From Bradyrhizobium sp. CCBAU 53338 (GTDB lineage Bacteria > Pseudomonadota > Alphaproteobacteria > Rhizobiales > Xanthobacteraceae): a DNA stretch of 64,000 bases. Position 1 is the stretch's first letter. Every line of letters begins with the position of its first letter. The stretch covers positions 558,001-622,000 of the forward strand of contig NZ_CP030048.1 in the NCBI RefSeq assembly GCF_015291665.1. Direction: 5' to 3'. Shown piece after piece: positions 46,518 to 55,589 of the stretch. A program made the position numbers and the translations under genes. Under the pieces are notes generated by a model. The model saw only the letters and a list, made by a program, of their open reading frames with translations. It did not search any database and was not told where the DNA came from.

Positions 46518-47238
46518 AGCCGCCGGCATCTCAAAGGTCTTCGGCAAGCTCACCGCGCTCGATGGCGCCGCGCTCACCGTCGGCGAGAACGAGTTTCACG
46601 GCCTGATCGGCCCGAACGGCTCCGGCAAGAGCACGCTGATGAAATGCATCGCCGGCGCGGAAGCGCCGACGCAGGGCAAGGTGAGCTTCGTCAACACCGA
46701 CATCACCGCGTTCACGCCGACCGAGCGCGCCCGTGCCGGCATGAGCCTGAAATTCCAGATCACATCGGTGCTGCCGTCGCTGACGCTGTACGACAACATT
46801 CTGCTCGCGTTGCAGGCGCAGTCCTCGCTGCTCGATCTCGTGTTCTCGCGCACACGCGGCGCGCTGCACGATCAGGTCATGACCATGCTGACGCAATTCC
46901 GCCTCGCCGACCGCGCCTTCGATGCGGCGGCGGCGCTCTCGCACGGCCAGCAGCAATGGCTGGAGATCGCGATGGCGCTGGCGGGCAAGCCGAAGCTTCT
47001 GCTGCTCGACGAGCCGACCGGCGGCATGAGCCTTGAGGAGCGCCGCGTCACCGGCGAATTGCTGCAGCCGATCAAGCAGCACTGCTCGCTCGTCATCGTC
47101 GAGCACGACCTCGATTTCATCCGCGACATCTGCGATCGCCTGACCGTGCTCGACCAGGGCAAGGTGCTGGCCTCAGGCACCGTGTCGGAGATCCAGGCCA
47201 ACACATCCGTCCAGGAGATTTATCTGCGCCGTGCCTGA
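46504..47238 (+). CDS. LivG/UrtD-type ABC ATPase of the amide locus
   Basis: 244 residues from the ATG at 46504. Walker A GPNGSGKST (about 36-44), signature LSHGQQQWLEIAMAL (about 145) and Walker B LLLLDEPTGGMSLEE are intact. The LSHGQ signature, in place of LSGGQ, is the form seen in UrtD urea ATPases. It overlaps the preceding permease and the following ATPase (47231-47238), so translational coupling is likely. Confidence 0.93.
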   Translation: MPLLEAAGISKVFGKLTALDGAALTVGENEFHGLIGPNGSGKSTLMKCIAGAEAPTQGKVSFVNTDITAFTPTERARAGMSLKFQITSVLPSLTLYDNILLALQAQSSLLDLVFSRTRGALHDQVMTMLTQFRLADRAFDAAAALSHGQQQWLEIAMALAGKPKLLLLDEPTGGMSLEERRVTGELLQPIKQHCSLVIVEHDLDFIRDICDRLTVLDQGKVLASGTVSEIQANTSVQEIYLRRA

Positions 47239-47926
47239 ATTTTTGGACATAAAGCATCTCGACGCCGGCTATGGCCGTAGCCAGGTCCTGTTCGACGTCA
47301 ACCTCGGCATCCCCTGGCGGGGCGGCGTTGCCGTGCTCGGGCGCAACGGTGCGGGCAAGACCACGCTGATGAAGACCATCGTCGGCGAATTGCCGGCGTG
47401 GAAGGGCGAGGTCGGCTTCGACGGCCGCGATATCAGCCGCAGGCGGCCGGAGGAGCGGGTGCGCGCCGGCATCGGCTACGTGCCGCAGGAGCATTCGGTG
47501 TTCGCGCGCCTGTCGGTGCGCGACAATCTCGCGGTCGGCTCGCTCTTCAACAAGGATGCCACCGCCGTCGACCGCGTGCTGGCCATTTTCCCGAAACTCG
47601 GCCAGCGCCTCGACCAGCCCGCCGGCACGCTCTCCGGCGGCGAGCGCAAGATGCTCGCCATCGGACGCGCCATGCTGGGCGACCCCAAACTGCTGCTGCT
47701 GGACGAGCCGACCGAAGGCGTCTGGATCGGTGTGATCGAGGAGATCACCGAACGCCTGATCGAGCTTGCCAGGAGCATCGCCGTCATCATCGTCGAGCAG
47801 CACCTCGATCTGGCACTGCGCGTCGCCGACTACGCCTACGTGCTCGATCGCGGCCGCGTCGCGCTGCAAGGCGCGGCGGGCGAGGTCAGGGGCAATCCGG
47901 AATTGATGCGGTACATGGCGCCGTAG
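47231..47926 (+). CDS. LivF/UrtE-type ABC ATPase of the amide locus
   Basis: 231 residues. Walker A GRNGAGKTT (about 38-46), the Q-loop GIGYVPQEHSVFARLSV, signature LSGGERKMLAIGRAM and Walker B LLLLDEPTEGVWIGVIEEIT are intact. It is the last gene of the amide-locus operon. It is convergent with the L,D-transpeptidase gene, 26 bases apart. Confidence 0.93.
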   Translation: MPEFLDIKHLDAGYGRSQVLFDVNLGIPWRGGVAVLGRNGAGKTTLMKTIVGELPAWKGEVGFDGRDISRRRPEERVRAGIGYVPQEHSVFARLSVRDNLAVGSLFNKDATAVDRVLAIFPKLGQRLDQPAGTLSGGERKMLAIGRAMLGDPKLLLLDEPTEGVWIGVIEEITERLIELARSIAVIIVEQHLDLALRVADYAYVLDRGRVALQGAAGEVRGNPELMRYMAP

Positions 47927-47952
47927 ATTTAGGCGGGCGGAGGGGCGCCCGC

Positions 47953-49479
47953 CTACTTCAACGCCCCAAACCGGCTGTCGAACGAATTCGACGACACCAC
48001 CGGCGCGGCGCCCGCCATCTGTGCGTTCTCACCCGAACCATCGTTCACCGACGGCTTCAGCGCAGGCCGCGTTGCGGCGACCCTGGTCTCGGCGGGCTTT
48101 GCCGGCTCGGCGGGCTTGGCGGCAACTGCCGGCTTGTCCTTTGCGGCATCGTGATGGCCGGGCACGAAACGGGTTACCGCGGCCTTGAGCCTGGAGGCCG
48201 CGCTCGGCGGCGTGACGGCCGCCGGGGCCGGCGTCACCGACGCGGTCGCTTTTGGCGGCGGCGTGGTCGCCGTGGTGTCGGCGGTGCCGAAGCCCATCTT
48301 GCGGCCGAGGTTCGAGAAGAAGCCCGACTTCTCGGCGGGCGCGACCGACGCGACGCGGGTGTTGGTCGCGGGTGCGCTCACGGCGACGACCGGTTCTCCC
48401 TGCGGGGCAGCGGCCGTCGGCTCGAAGTTCGGCTTCGGCGGATTGACGGTACCGGGAATCGTGCCGGGAGCCTTCGACATCGCCAGCATCTGAATCGTGT
48501 TGCCTTCGGCGCCGTCCGACAGGCCGGTCGAGCCTTCCGGAATCTTGGAGGCGAAGATCTTGTTCATGCCGCCATCGATGCCGGTGTTCATGCGCGCCAC
48601 CGGCGTGCCCCTGGCGACGAGCTTGTTGTATTCGGCCTCGTCGCGCTGCTCCTTCTCGCGCACGGCGCTGGCGATCTCCTCGGGGATCACATAGGCCGGG
48701 CACTTGGCGGAGGCGTCGAACACGGGATCGCGCTTGGCGTCGGGCGCCTTGGCGGCGTCGAACACGTACTTCTTCTCGCAGAAGTCGACCTTCGGCTCCT
48801 GCCGCGTCACCTCGAAATGATCGTAGCCTTCCTTGATCATGCGCCAGAACGGCATGTTCGGATTGTTGCGGTGCTTGGCCATGTTCACCGGCGTCATCCG
48901 GAAAGGATAGGCCTGGAACTGGAACGCCTTCTGGCCGCCGAAGAAGGATTCGCGGCCCAGCGAATAGATCTCCGCGATCTGCTCGTCCGTCATCGCGTAG
49001 CAGCCGCGCGAGGAGCAATCGCCGTGCACCATGAGTTGCGAGCCGGTGCGACCGAGCGCGCGGTCGAACGCGTTGGGGAAGCCGGTGTTGAACGAGAGGT
49101 AATAGGCCGACTGCGGATTCATCTGGCTCGGATTGATCGAGTAGAATCCTTCCGGCGCCTGCCGATCGCCTTCGCGCACCTTCGGACCGAGGTCGCCCGA
49201 CCAGCGGCAGATCGGATAGGTCTTGAGCAGCGCGAACTGGCCGGAGCGGGTCTGCTTCCAGATCTCGAGCTCGGCCTCCTGCTTGAACAGGCGGATCAGG
49301 ATCGGCGAATTGAGATCCATGTCCTTCTCGCCCATCGCGGCGACGAGTTTCGGCGAGACCGGCTGGTTGGCCTTGGCGTTGGTCGCCAGCGACACCTGAT
49401 CGGTATCGCAGCCGGCAAGCACAATGCTGGCGGCAAGCGCAACCGAAGCCAAGAGCGCGCGAGCAAGCGAACGAGAATT
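47953..49479 (-). CDS. L,D-transpeptidase (YkuD/YafK-like) lipoprotein with long Pro/Ala-rich tail
   Basis: 508 residues from the TTG at 49479, which gives a 24-residue lipoprotein signal ending in the lipobox LAGC; a TTG at 49524 would add 15 residues. The YkuD active site HGDCSSRGCYAM (with His and Cys) is intact, about residues 152-163. The product then has a 300-residue tail rich in Pro, Ala and Thr with no clear domain. Such enzymes cross-link peptidoglycan or attach proteins to it. The tail may span the periplasm. Related proteins are called YafK-type. It is a single gene. Confidence 0.88.
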   Translation of the reverse strand, partial: NSRSLARALLASVALAASIVLAGCDTDQVSLATNAKANQPVSPKLVAAMGEKDMDLNSPILIRLFKQEAELEIWKQTRSGQFALLKTYPICRWSGDLGPKVREGDRQAPEGFYSINPSQMNPQSAYYLSFNTGFPNAFDRALGRTGSQLMVHGDCSSRGCYAMTDEQIAEIYSLGRESFFGGQKAFQFQAYPFRMTPVNMAKHRNNPNMPFWRMIKEGYDHFEVTRQEPKVDFCEKKYVFDAAKAPDAKRDPVFDASAKCPAYVIPEEIASAVREKEQRDEAEYNKLVARGTPVARMNTGIDGGMNKIFASKIPEGSTGLSDGAEGNTIQMLAMSKAPGTIPGTVNPPKPNFEPTAAAPQGEPVVAVSAPATNTRVASVAPAEKSGFFSNLGRKMGFGTADTTATTPPPKATASVTPAPAAVTPPSAASRLKAAVTRFVPGHHDAAKDKPAVAAKPAEPAKPAETRVAATRPALKPSVNDGSGENAQMAGAAPVVSSNSFDSRFGALK

Positions 49480-49921
49480 CAAGATGGACCCCACAACGTG
49501 CCGGGCAAGGAGCGCAAACCCCAATTTCGAAGCATGGCCTGACCGGAATATCCGGACTTTCTCAGACCAAGCCCCAGCGCTTATGCCCTGAAGCCATTGA
49601 TTAAAATTCTAACCTCCGCACCTTGGGGTCGCAACCCGACCGGGGATCACGAGCCCGTTGGCGAGGCGGTGTGGTCAACGAAGACTTAAACTGGGCCGGA
49701 ACTTGGACTTGCAGCCAAACCAGTACTGAGATCGCCGATTTGGGCAAAAAAAGGGTTAATGCGGGGTTACCGGCCCGTCTTCTCCTCCCCCGCGCGGGGG
49801 AGGCCGGAAGGGGGCTCGCGCCTCGTTGGGAATGTCGCGAGAGGAGAGACCCCGCCCCAATCCTCCCCGCGCAAACGGGAGAGGGGGCGCACCGCGTCCG
49901 AGACACCAAAATCCGGGCGGA
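49480..49921. other. spacer between the L,D-transpeptidase and accA genes, with a GC-rich palindromic repeat
   Basis: No gene in about 440 bases. A perfect palindromic hairpin lies at 49784-49803 (CCTCCCCC-gcgc-GGGGGAGG), part of a ~125-base GC-rich element (about 49778-49901) that ends in GGGAGAGGG arms like those of the repeat interrupted by the IS at 56783. An AT-rich patch at about 49596-49615 may hold the transpeptidase promoter. Confidence 0.55.
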
Positions 49922-50884
49922 TCAGCCCAGTTTTCGGCCGATATCGAGGAATTTCTGCCGGCGCTGCTTGCGGATGGCATCGCCGTCCATGCCGCGGAGC
50001 TCGTCAAAGGCCTTGGCGATGGCCTCCCCGGTGGTGGCGATCATGGCGGCGGGGTCGCGATGGGCTCCGCCCACCGGCTCCTTCAGGATGGTGTCGATCA
50101 CCCCGAAGCGCAGCATGTCCTGGGCCGTGATCTTCATGTTGTTGGCGGCTTCCTGCGCCTTGCTGCCGTCGCGCCAGAGGATGGAGGAGGCCGCTTCCGG
50201 CGAGATCACGCTGTAGATCGCGTGCTCCAGCATCAACACCTTGTTGGCGGTGGTGATGGCGATCGCGCCGCCCGACATGCCCTCGCCGGTGATGATGGCG
50301 ACGTTCGGCACCGTCAGCGCCATGCAGGCATCGGTCGAACGCGCGATGGCTTCAGCCTGGCCGCGCTCCTCGGCGCCGATGCCGGGATAGGCGCCGGCGG
50401 AATCGGCGAGCGACAGCACCGGCAGGCCGAACCGCTCGGCCATCTCCATCAGCCGCACGCATTTGCGGTAACCTTCCGGCCTTGCCATGCCAAAATTGTG
50501 CTTGATGCGGCTCTCGGTGGAATCGCCCTTTTCCTGGCCCATCACGCAGATGGCCTCGCCACGGAAACGGCCGAAGCCGGCGACCAGCGCCTCGTCCTCG
50601 CCGAACTTGCGGTCGCCGGCGAGCGGGGTGAATTCGGTGATCAGGCCCTTGATGAAGTCGTTGAAATGCGGCCGCTGCGGGTGCCGCGCGACCAGTGTCT
50701 TCTGCCACGGCGTCAGGTTTAGATAGAGGTCGGCCAGCGCCTGCGCGGCCTTGTCCTCGATCCGGCCGATCTCCTCGGCAATGTCGGTGCCGGAGGCAGC
50801 CAGCGTCCTGAGCTCGTCGACCTTGGAGTCGAGCTCGGCGACGGGCTTTTCGAAGTCGAGATAGCTGCGCATCTGGTCTGGCAT
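49922..50884 (-). CDS. accA: acetyl-CoA carboxylase carboxyltransferase subunit alpha
   Basis: 320 residues from the ATG at 50884 (MPDQMRSYLDFEKPVAELDS, the usual N-terminus); the frame is open upstream to 50992 without support. The carboxyltransferase domain shows GFGRFRGEAICVMGQEKGDS, ADSAGAYPGIGAEERGQAEA and GEGMSGGAIAI oxyanion segments. With AccD it transfers CO2 from carboxybiotin to acetyl-CoA, the first step of fatty acid synthesis. It lies 5' to, and in the same direction as, xerD, which starts further right. Confidence 0.97.
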   Translation of the reverse strand: MPDQMRSYLDFEKPVAELDSKVDELRTLAASGTDIAEEIGRIEDKAAQALADLYLNLTPWQKTLVARHPQRPHFNDFIKGLITEFTPLAGDRKFGEDEALVAGFGRFRGEAICVMGQEKGDSTESRIKHNFGMARPEGYRKCVRLMEMAERFGLPVLSLADSAGAYPGIGAEERGQAEAIARSTDACMALTVPNVAIITGEGMSGGAIAITTANKVLMLEHAIYSVISPEAASSILWRDGSKAQEAANNMKITAQDMLRFGVIDTILKEPVGGAHRDPAAMIATTGEAIAKAFDELRGMDGDAIRKQRRQKFLDIGRKLG

Positions 50885-51072
50885 CGTTTCAATATAGGGG
50901 GACGGGACTGGGAGGCGAAGCGAGGTTGGCTTCTTGATGAGAAGTGCAGCTTCTTCAAGGGCTTGACCTGTGCGCTCCCGAGAGCGCGCCAAATCACTGA
51001 CAAGGCCACGGCTGTTTCTGCGGAGATGTGGCCGAAGTCAAGGCGGTTTCGCCCGCCGCAGAGCGGCGGCGG

Positions 51073-52038
51073 TTACTTCTCCGCCAGCGGGTGCAGGTCT
51101 CGTACCAGGCTCTTCAGCCGCTCCTCGACCACGTGGGTATAGATCTGGGTCGTCGAGATGTCGGTATGGCCGAGCAGGGTCTGGACGATGCGCAGGTCCG
51201 CCCCGTTGTGCAGAAGGTGGCTGGCGAAGGCGTGCCGCAGCACGTGCGGGGAGACCAGGCGCGCCTGAAGTCCCGAGGCGACCGCGAGCTCCTTGAGGTC
51301 TCGGGCAAAATGCTGCCGCGTCAGGTGCCCGCTCTCGCCGAAGGAGGGAAACAGCCATTTCGAGGCGGTGAGACTGCCCTTCTTCTCACCTTTCGCGGCC
51401 TCCGTTGCTGCGAGATAATCCGCCATCGCCTGCCGCGAGGCCTCGTTGAGCGGCACCAGCCGTTCCTTGTCGCCCTTGCCGCGCACCACGATCATGCGGG
51501 CATCGCGTTTGGCCGCCGAGCGCGGCAGCGACACCAACTCGGAGACGCGCAGGCCCGTGGCGTAGAGTACCTCGAGCAGGCAATAGAGCCGCAAGGCCCG
51601 CAGCCGCTGCGAGGGCGATACGTCCGCCGCCTCGCTCATCTGTTTTGCGCGGCGGAGCATGCGATCGACGTCAGAGATCGACAGCACCTTTGGCAGGCCG
51701 CGGCCGCGCTTGGGGCCTGACAGGATCGCCGCGGGATCTTCGGTTCTGATGCGCTCGTTCAGCAGGAAGCGGAACAGGTGCCGCATTGCCGACAGCCGCC
51801 GCGCAACGCTGGAGGATTTGAAGCCGCGCGCATCGAGGTCGCCGAGATAGTCGCGCAGGACTTGCGTCTCGGCGTCTACAAAGCTGTGACCGACGCGGCC
51901 CAAAAACTCGGAGAAATCGGTGAGGTCGCGCCTGTAAGCATCGAGCGTATTGGCCCCGGCGCCCTGTTCCGCCGCCAGCATGTCGAGGAACAGGCCGGTG
52001 AGCTTGGCATCGGAGGGCTTGCTGGAGGATTTGGGCAT
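51073..52038 (-). CDS. xerD: site-specific tyrosine recombinase XerD
   Basis: 321 residues. A SAM-like N-terminal DNA-binding domain (FLDMLAAEQGAGANTLDAYR) precedes the catalytic domain with Arg in YATGLRVSELVSLPRSAAKR, the LRHAFASHLLHNGADLRIVQ box (His and Arg) and the tyrosine in DISTTQIYTHV. With XerC it resolves chromosome dimers at dif. The adjacency of accA, xerD and aroKB is usual in Rhizobiales. Its length is normal. Confidence 0.94.
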   Translation of the reverse strand: MPKSSSKPSDAKLTGLFLDMLAAEQGAGANTLDAYRRDLTDFSEFLGRVGHSFVDAETQVLRDYLGDLDARGFKSSSVARRLSAMRHLFRFLLNERIRTEDPAAILSGPKRGRGLPKVLSISDVDRMLRRAKQMSEAADVSPSQRLRALRLYCLLEVLYATGLRVSELVSLPRSAAKRDARMIVVRGKGDKERLVPLNEASRQAMADYLAATEAAKGEKKGSLTASKWLFPSFGESGHLTRQHFARDLKELAVASGLQARLVSPHVLRHAFASHLLHNGADLRIVQTLLGHTDISTTQIYTHVVEERLKSLVRDLHPLAEK

Positions 52039-52055
52039 GCCCTGGAGGCTAGCTC

Positions 52056-52202
52056 CTATTTCTTGAGAAATTTATCCGGCGTGATCGTCAGCGTCATTTC
52101 TCGCGGCTTCGGATTGACGAAGTTGGCCAGCGCGAACACCACGCCGTAGACGATGCCGGCGATCACGGCGACGACCGTCAGGAAGCGGAACAGGCTGGGC
52201 AT
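52056..52202 (-). CDS. 48-residue membrane microprotein between xerD and aroK
   Basis: The frame runs from ATG at 52202 to TAG at 52056: MPSLFRFLTVVAVIAGIVYG, then VVFALANFVNPKPREMTL and a tail TITPDKFLKK. One clear transmembrane helix (about 7-27) is followed by a short soluble tail. The same small protein is seen in this position, between xerD and aroK, in many Rhizobiales, which supports a real gene. Function is unknown; a role in membrane assembly or regulation is possible. It is too short for most automatic gene calls. Confidence 0.75.
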   Translation of the reverse strand: MPSLFRFLTVVAVIAGIVYGVVFALANFVNPKPREMTLTITPDKFLKK

Positions 52203-52369
52203 CGGGCAAGGTCTCGGCGAAGTCTCAGGATTGCAAATTAACCAATGAAATCATCCAACATGTTCGCCGTTTCGTGGCAAGAGTCCTCTGGCGAGGGCCC
52301 CAAGGGGGTCGTATAGGTGGCCCGGATGCCGCCTTTGTCGGCAGTTTGAGCGAGATCCAATCGAGCGAC

Positions 52370-52996
52370 ATGATGCCGGACGCCGTATTCCCAGCACAAG
52401 CGAGCCCTGAGGCCGACATCCTGTCGGCGCTCGGGACGCGTTCGATCGTGTTGGTCGGCATGATGGGCGTAGGCAAATCGACCATCGGCCGCCGCATGGC
52501 GGCCCGGCTCAAGCTGCCCTTCGTCGACGCCGACACCGAGATCGAGGCGGCGGCCGGCATGACCATACCGGAGATTTTCGAGCGCCATGGCGAGCCGCAT
52601 TTCCGCGACGGCGAGGCGAGGGTGATCGCCCGCCTGCTCGAGGGAGGGCCGGTGGTGCTGGCGACCGGCGGCGGCGCCTTCATGCGCGAGGAGACGCGCA
52701 GCCGCATCGCGTCGAAGGCGATATCGATCTGGCTCAAGGCGGACCACGACGTCATCATGCGCCGTGTGCGGCGCCGCGCCGATCGGCCGCTGCTCCAGAC
52801 CGCGGACCCCGAGGGAACCGTGACGCGCCTGCTCACCGAGCGCGAGCCGGTCTACAGCCATGCCGATCTCACCATCGCCTCGCGCGACGTGCCGCACGAC
52901 AGGATCGTCGACGAGACCATCGAGACGCTGCACGCGCATCTCTGCGGCGAGCCGGCTGCCCAATCTCCTGCCGACATCGCGAGTGCCGTTCGATGA
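52370..52996 (+). CDS. aroK: shikimate kinase
   Basis: 208 residues from the ATG at 52370 (52373 is equally possible). The P-loop GMMGVGKSTIGRRMAARL, the shikimate-binding FVDADTEIEAAAGMTIPEIF and GGGAFMREETR segments are present. The first 25 residues form an N-terminal extension compared with E. coli AroK, which is common in alphaproteobacteria. It makes shikimate-3-phosphate. Its stop overlaps the aroB start by 4 bases (52993-52996). Confidence 0.95.
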   Translation: MMPDAVFPAQASPEADILSALGTRSIVLVGMMGVGKSTIGRRMAARLKLPFVDADTEIEAAAGMTIPEIFERHGEPHFRDGEARVIARLLEGGPVVLATGGGAFMREETRSRIASKAISIWLKADHDVIMRRVRRRADRPLLQTADPEGTVTRLLTEREPVYSHADLTIASRDVPHDRIVDETIETLHAHLCGEPAAQSPADIASAVR

Positions 52997-54141
52997 CCGC
53001 GCCTCTGAAGCACTCCGATCCTGTCAACGTGGACGTCGCCCTCGGCGACCGCGCCTATGACATCGTCATCGGCCGCGGCGTGCTGTCCTCGCTCGGCGAG
53101 CGCGTCGCCGCGTTGCGTCCCGGCGTGCGCACGGCCATCGTCACCGACCGAACCGTCGCAAGATACTGGCTCGAGCCGACCGAGGCCTCGCTCGCGGCGG
53201 CCGGCGTTCCGACCTCGCGCGTCGTCGTCGAGGAAGGTGAGATCTCCAAGACCTATGCTGGCCTCGAAAAGGTCAGCGAAGCCCTGATCGCCGCGAAGAT
53301 CGAGCGCAACGATCTCGTCATCGCGCTCGGTGGCGGCGTGGTCGGCGATCTCGCCGGCTTTGCCGCCGCGATCCTGCGCCGCGGCGTCGATTTCGTGCAG
53401 GTGCCGACCTCGCTGCTGGCGCAGGTCGATTCCTCGGTCGGCGGCAAGACCGGCATCAACTCGCCGCAGGGCAAGAATCTGCTCGGCGCCTTCCACCAGC
53501 CGGTGCTTGTGATCGCCGACACGGCCGTGCTCGACACGCTGTCGCCGCGGCAATTCCGCGCCGGCTATGCCGAGGTCGCCAAATACGGCGTGCTCGGCGA
53601 CGAGGCCTTCTTCACCTGGCTTGAGAAGAATCACGCGGACATCTTCAAGGGCGGCCCGGGACGCGAGCATGCGATCGCGACCTCCTGCCGCGCCAAGGCG
53701 GGCGTCGTCTCGCGCGACGAGCGCGAGACCGGCGAGCGCGCGCTGCTCAATCTCGGCCACACCTTTGGTCATGCGCTGGAAGCCGCGACCGGTTTCTCCG
53801 AGCGCCTGTTCCACGGTGAGGGCGTTGCCATCGGCATGACACTGGCGGCGCAGTTTTCCGCAAGCCTCGGCATGATCGGCGAGATTGAGGCGGCCCGCGT
53901 CGAGCGCCATCTGATCGAAGCCGGTCTGCCGACACGCTTGCAGGACATCGCGGGCTTTGCGCAGGAAGGCCTCGCCGATGCCGACACGCTGATGGCGCTG
54001 ATGGCGCAGGACAAGAAGGTCAAGCGCGGCAAGCTCACCTTCATCCTGTTGGAGGCCGTGGGGCGTGCCGTCATCGCAAAGGATGTCGAGCCGACTCCGG
54101 TGCGCGATTTCCTGAAAGAGAAGCTCGCCCTCAAGGCGTGA
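52993..54141 (+). CDS. aroB: 3-dehydroquinate synthase
   Basis: 382 residues. The NAD-binding IALGGGVVGDLAGFAAAILR and FVQVPTSLLAQVDSSVGGKT blocks, the metal-binding HTFGHALEA and the later LFHGEGVAIGM are intact. It converts DAHP to 3-dehydroquinate. Overlap with aroK indicates an operon, as in most proteobacteria. Confidence 0.97.
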   Translation: MTAPLKHSDPVNVDVALGDRAYDIVIGRGVLSSLGERVAALRPGVRTAIVTDRTVARYWLEPTEASLAAAGVPTSRVVVEEGEISKTYAGLEKVSEALIAAKIERNDLVIALGGGVVGDLAGFAAAILRRGVDFVQVPTSLLAQVDSSVGGKTGINSPQGKNLLGAFHQPVLVIADTAVLDTLSPRQFRAGYAEVAKYGVLGDEAFFTWLEKNHADIFKGGPGREHAIATSCRAKAGVVSRDERETGERALLNLGHTFGHALEAATGFSERLFHGEGVAIGMTLAAQFSASLGMIGEIEAARVERHLIEAGLPTRLQDIAGFAQEGLADADTLMALMAQDKKVKRGKLTFILLEAVGRAVIAKDVEPTPVRDFLKEKLALKA

Positions 54142-54171
54142 TTACGCGGCTGTACGGCTGTCGAGTGATTC

Positions 54172-55476
54172 ATGGACTGGCTCGGATTCACAATCGTCAT
54201 TCTCTGCCTACTCGTGTCGGGCTTCTTCGCGGCGAGCGAGACCGCGCTGACCGGCGCCTCGCGCGCCAGCATGCTGCGGCTGTCCAAGCAGGGTAATCGC
54301 GACGCCGACGTGGTCTCGCAGCTGCTCGACATGCGCGAGCGCCTGATCGGCGCGCTGCTGCTCGGCAACAACATCGCCAATATCAGCGCCTCCGCGCTGG
54401 CAACCTCCATCTTCACCGCATGGTTCGGCGATGTCGGCGTGCTCTATGCCACCGGCGTGATGACGGCGCTGGTCGTGATTTTTGCGGAAGTGCTGCCCAA
54501 GACCATCGCCATCAACGCGCCGGATCGCATGGCGCTCGCGGTCGCGCGCCCGATGCGGCTGACGATGTATGTGCTGGGGCCGCTGCTGCGGATCGTCGAG
54601 GTCATCGTCCGCCTGCTGATGCGCGGCTTCGGTCTTGCCGGCGAGCACCAGGCGATCCTGTCGCCGACCGAGCGCCTGCGCGGCGCGGTCGACCTGCTGC
54701 ACCACGAGGGCAAGGTGGAGAAGCAGGACCGCGACATGCTCGGCGGCCTGCTCGATCTGCGCGAGCTCCAGGTCTCCGACGTCATGATCCATCGCACCGA
54801 GATGATGATGATCAACGCCGACATGCCACCGGACGATCTGGTCCGCGAGGTGCTGGCGACCGAATACACCCGCATTCCGCTCTGGCGCGAGAAGCCGGAA
54901 AACATCATCGGCGTGCTTCACGCCAAGGATCTGCTGCGCGCGATCCGCGCCTCCGACGGCGATACCTCGCGCATCGATGTCTCCACCATCGCGCTGCCGC
55001 CCTGGTTCGTGCCGGAGATGCGGCCGCTCGCCGAGCAGCTCAAGGCGTTCCGCCGCCGCAAGACCCATTTCGCGCTCGTCGTCGACGAGTATGGCGAAGT
55101 CGAAGGTCTCGTGACGCTGGAAGACATTCTGGAGGAGATTGTCGGTGACATCTCCGACGAGCACGACGTGGTTGTCGCGGGCGTACGTGCCCAGCCTGAC
55201 GGCTCCGTCGTGGTCGATGGCTCGGTGCCGATCCGCGACCTCAACCGCGCCATGGACTGGCGCCTGCCCGACGAAGAGGCAACCACGGTAGCCGGCCTCG
55301 TCATTCACGAAGCGCGCTCGATCCCCGATCGTGGCCAGAGCTTCACCTTCCACGGCTTCCGTTTCCGCGTCCTCCGCCGCGAACGCAACCGCATCACCGC
55401 GCTCCGTATTTCTCCGGTCCCGCGCGAGGCCGAGATGGAAGAGGCGAGGCCGAGACGGGCGGGGACGTCGTTCTAA
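54172..55476 (+). CDS. CNNM/CorC-HlyC family transporter with CBS domains
   Basis: 434 residues. The N-terminal DUF21/CNNM region (about 1-190) has four helices, starting LGFTIVILCLLVSGFFAASE, then LLLGNNIANISASALATSIF. A CBS pair (about 205-335) contains VSDVMIHRTEMMMI and FALVVDEYGEVEGLVTLEDI, and a CorC_HlyC domain ends the protein (about 350-425). Homologues are tied to magnesium/cobalt efflux or membrane homeostasis. It lies 30 bases after aroB and is a usual neighbour of bolA in Rhizobiales. Confidence 0.93.
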   Translation: MDWLGFTIVILCLLVSGFFAASETALTGASRASMLRLSKQGNRDADVVSQLLDMRERLIGALLLGNNIANISASALATSIFTAWFGDVGVLYATGVMTALVVIFAEVLPKTIAINAPDRMALAVARPMRLTMYVLGPLLRIVEVIVRLLMRGFGLAGEHQAILSPTERLRGAVDLLHHEGKVEKQDRDMLGGLLDLRELQVSDVMIHRTEMMMINADMPPDDLVREVLATEYTRIPLWREKPENIIGVLHAKDLLRAIRASDGDTSRIDVSTIALPPWFVPEMRPLAEQLKAFRRRKTHFALVVDEYGEVEGLVTLEDILEEIVGDISDEHDVVVAGVRAQPDGSVVVDGSVPIRDLNRAMDWRLPDEEATTVAGLVIHEARSIPDRGQSFTFHGFRFRVLRRERNRITALRISPVPREAEMEEARPRRAGTSF

Positions 55477-55483
55477 CGCCTCA

Positions 55484-55585
55484 GTCATTCCGAGGCGACG
55501 CGAAGCATCGAATCCGGAATCTCGAGATTCCCCGGTGCGCAATTGCGCAGCTGAGGTTCGGCTCTTCGAGCCGCCCCGGAATGAC
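55484..55585. repeat. 102-bp palindromic dispersed repeat, copy 2
   Basis: Arms GTCATTCCGAGGCG and CGCCCCGGAATGAC enclose the same internal order as the copy at 28118-28220 (GACGCGAAGCATCGAATCCG, then GGTGCGCAATTGCGCA and GAGGTTCGGCTCTTCGAGCC). Two copies 27 kb apart of nearly equal length show it is a mobile or amplified repeat. It fills the space between the CNNM gene and the convergent bolA gene. Confidence 0.85.
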
Positions 55586-55589
55586 GGAG

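Noticed and set aside
44175..46577. 800-codon frame antisense to the amide-locus permease and binding protein genes
   Set aside because: GC-rich shadow of three well-supported genes on the plus strand.
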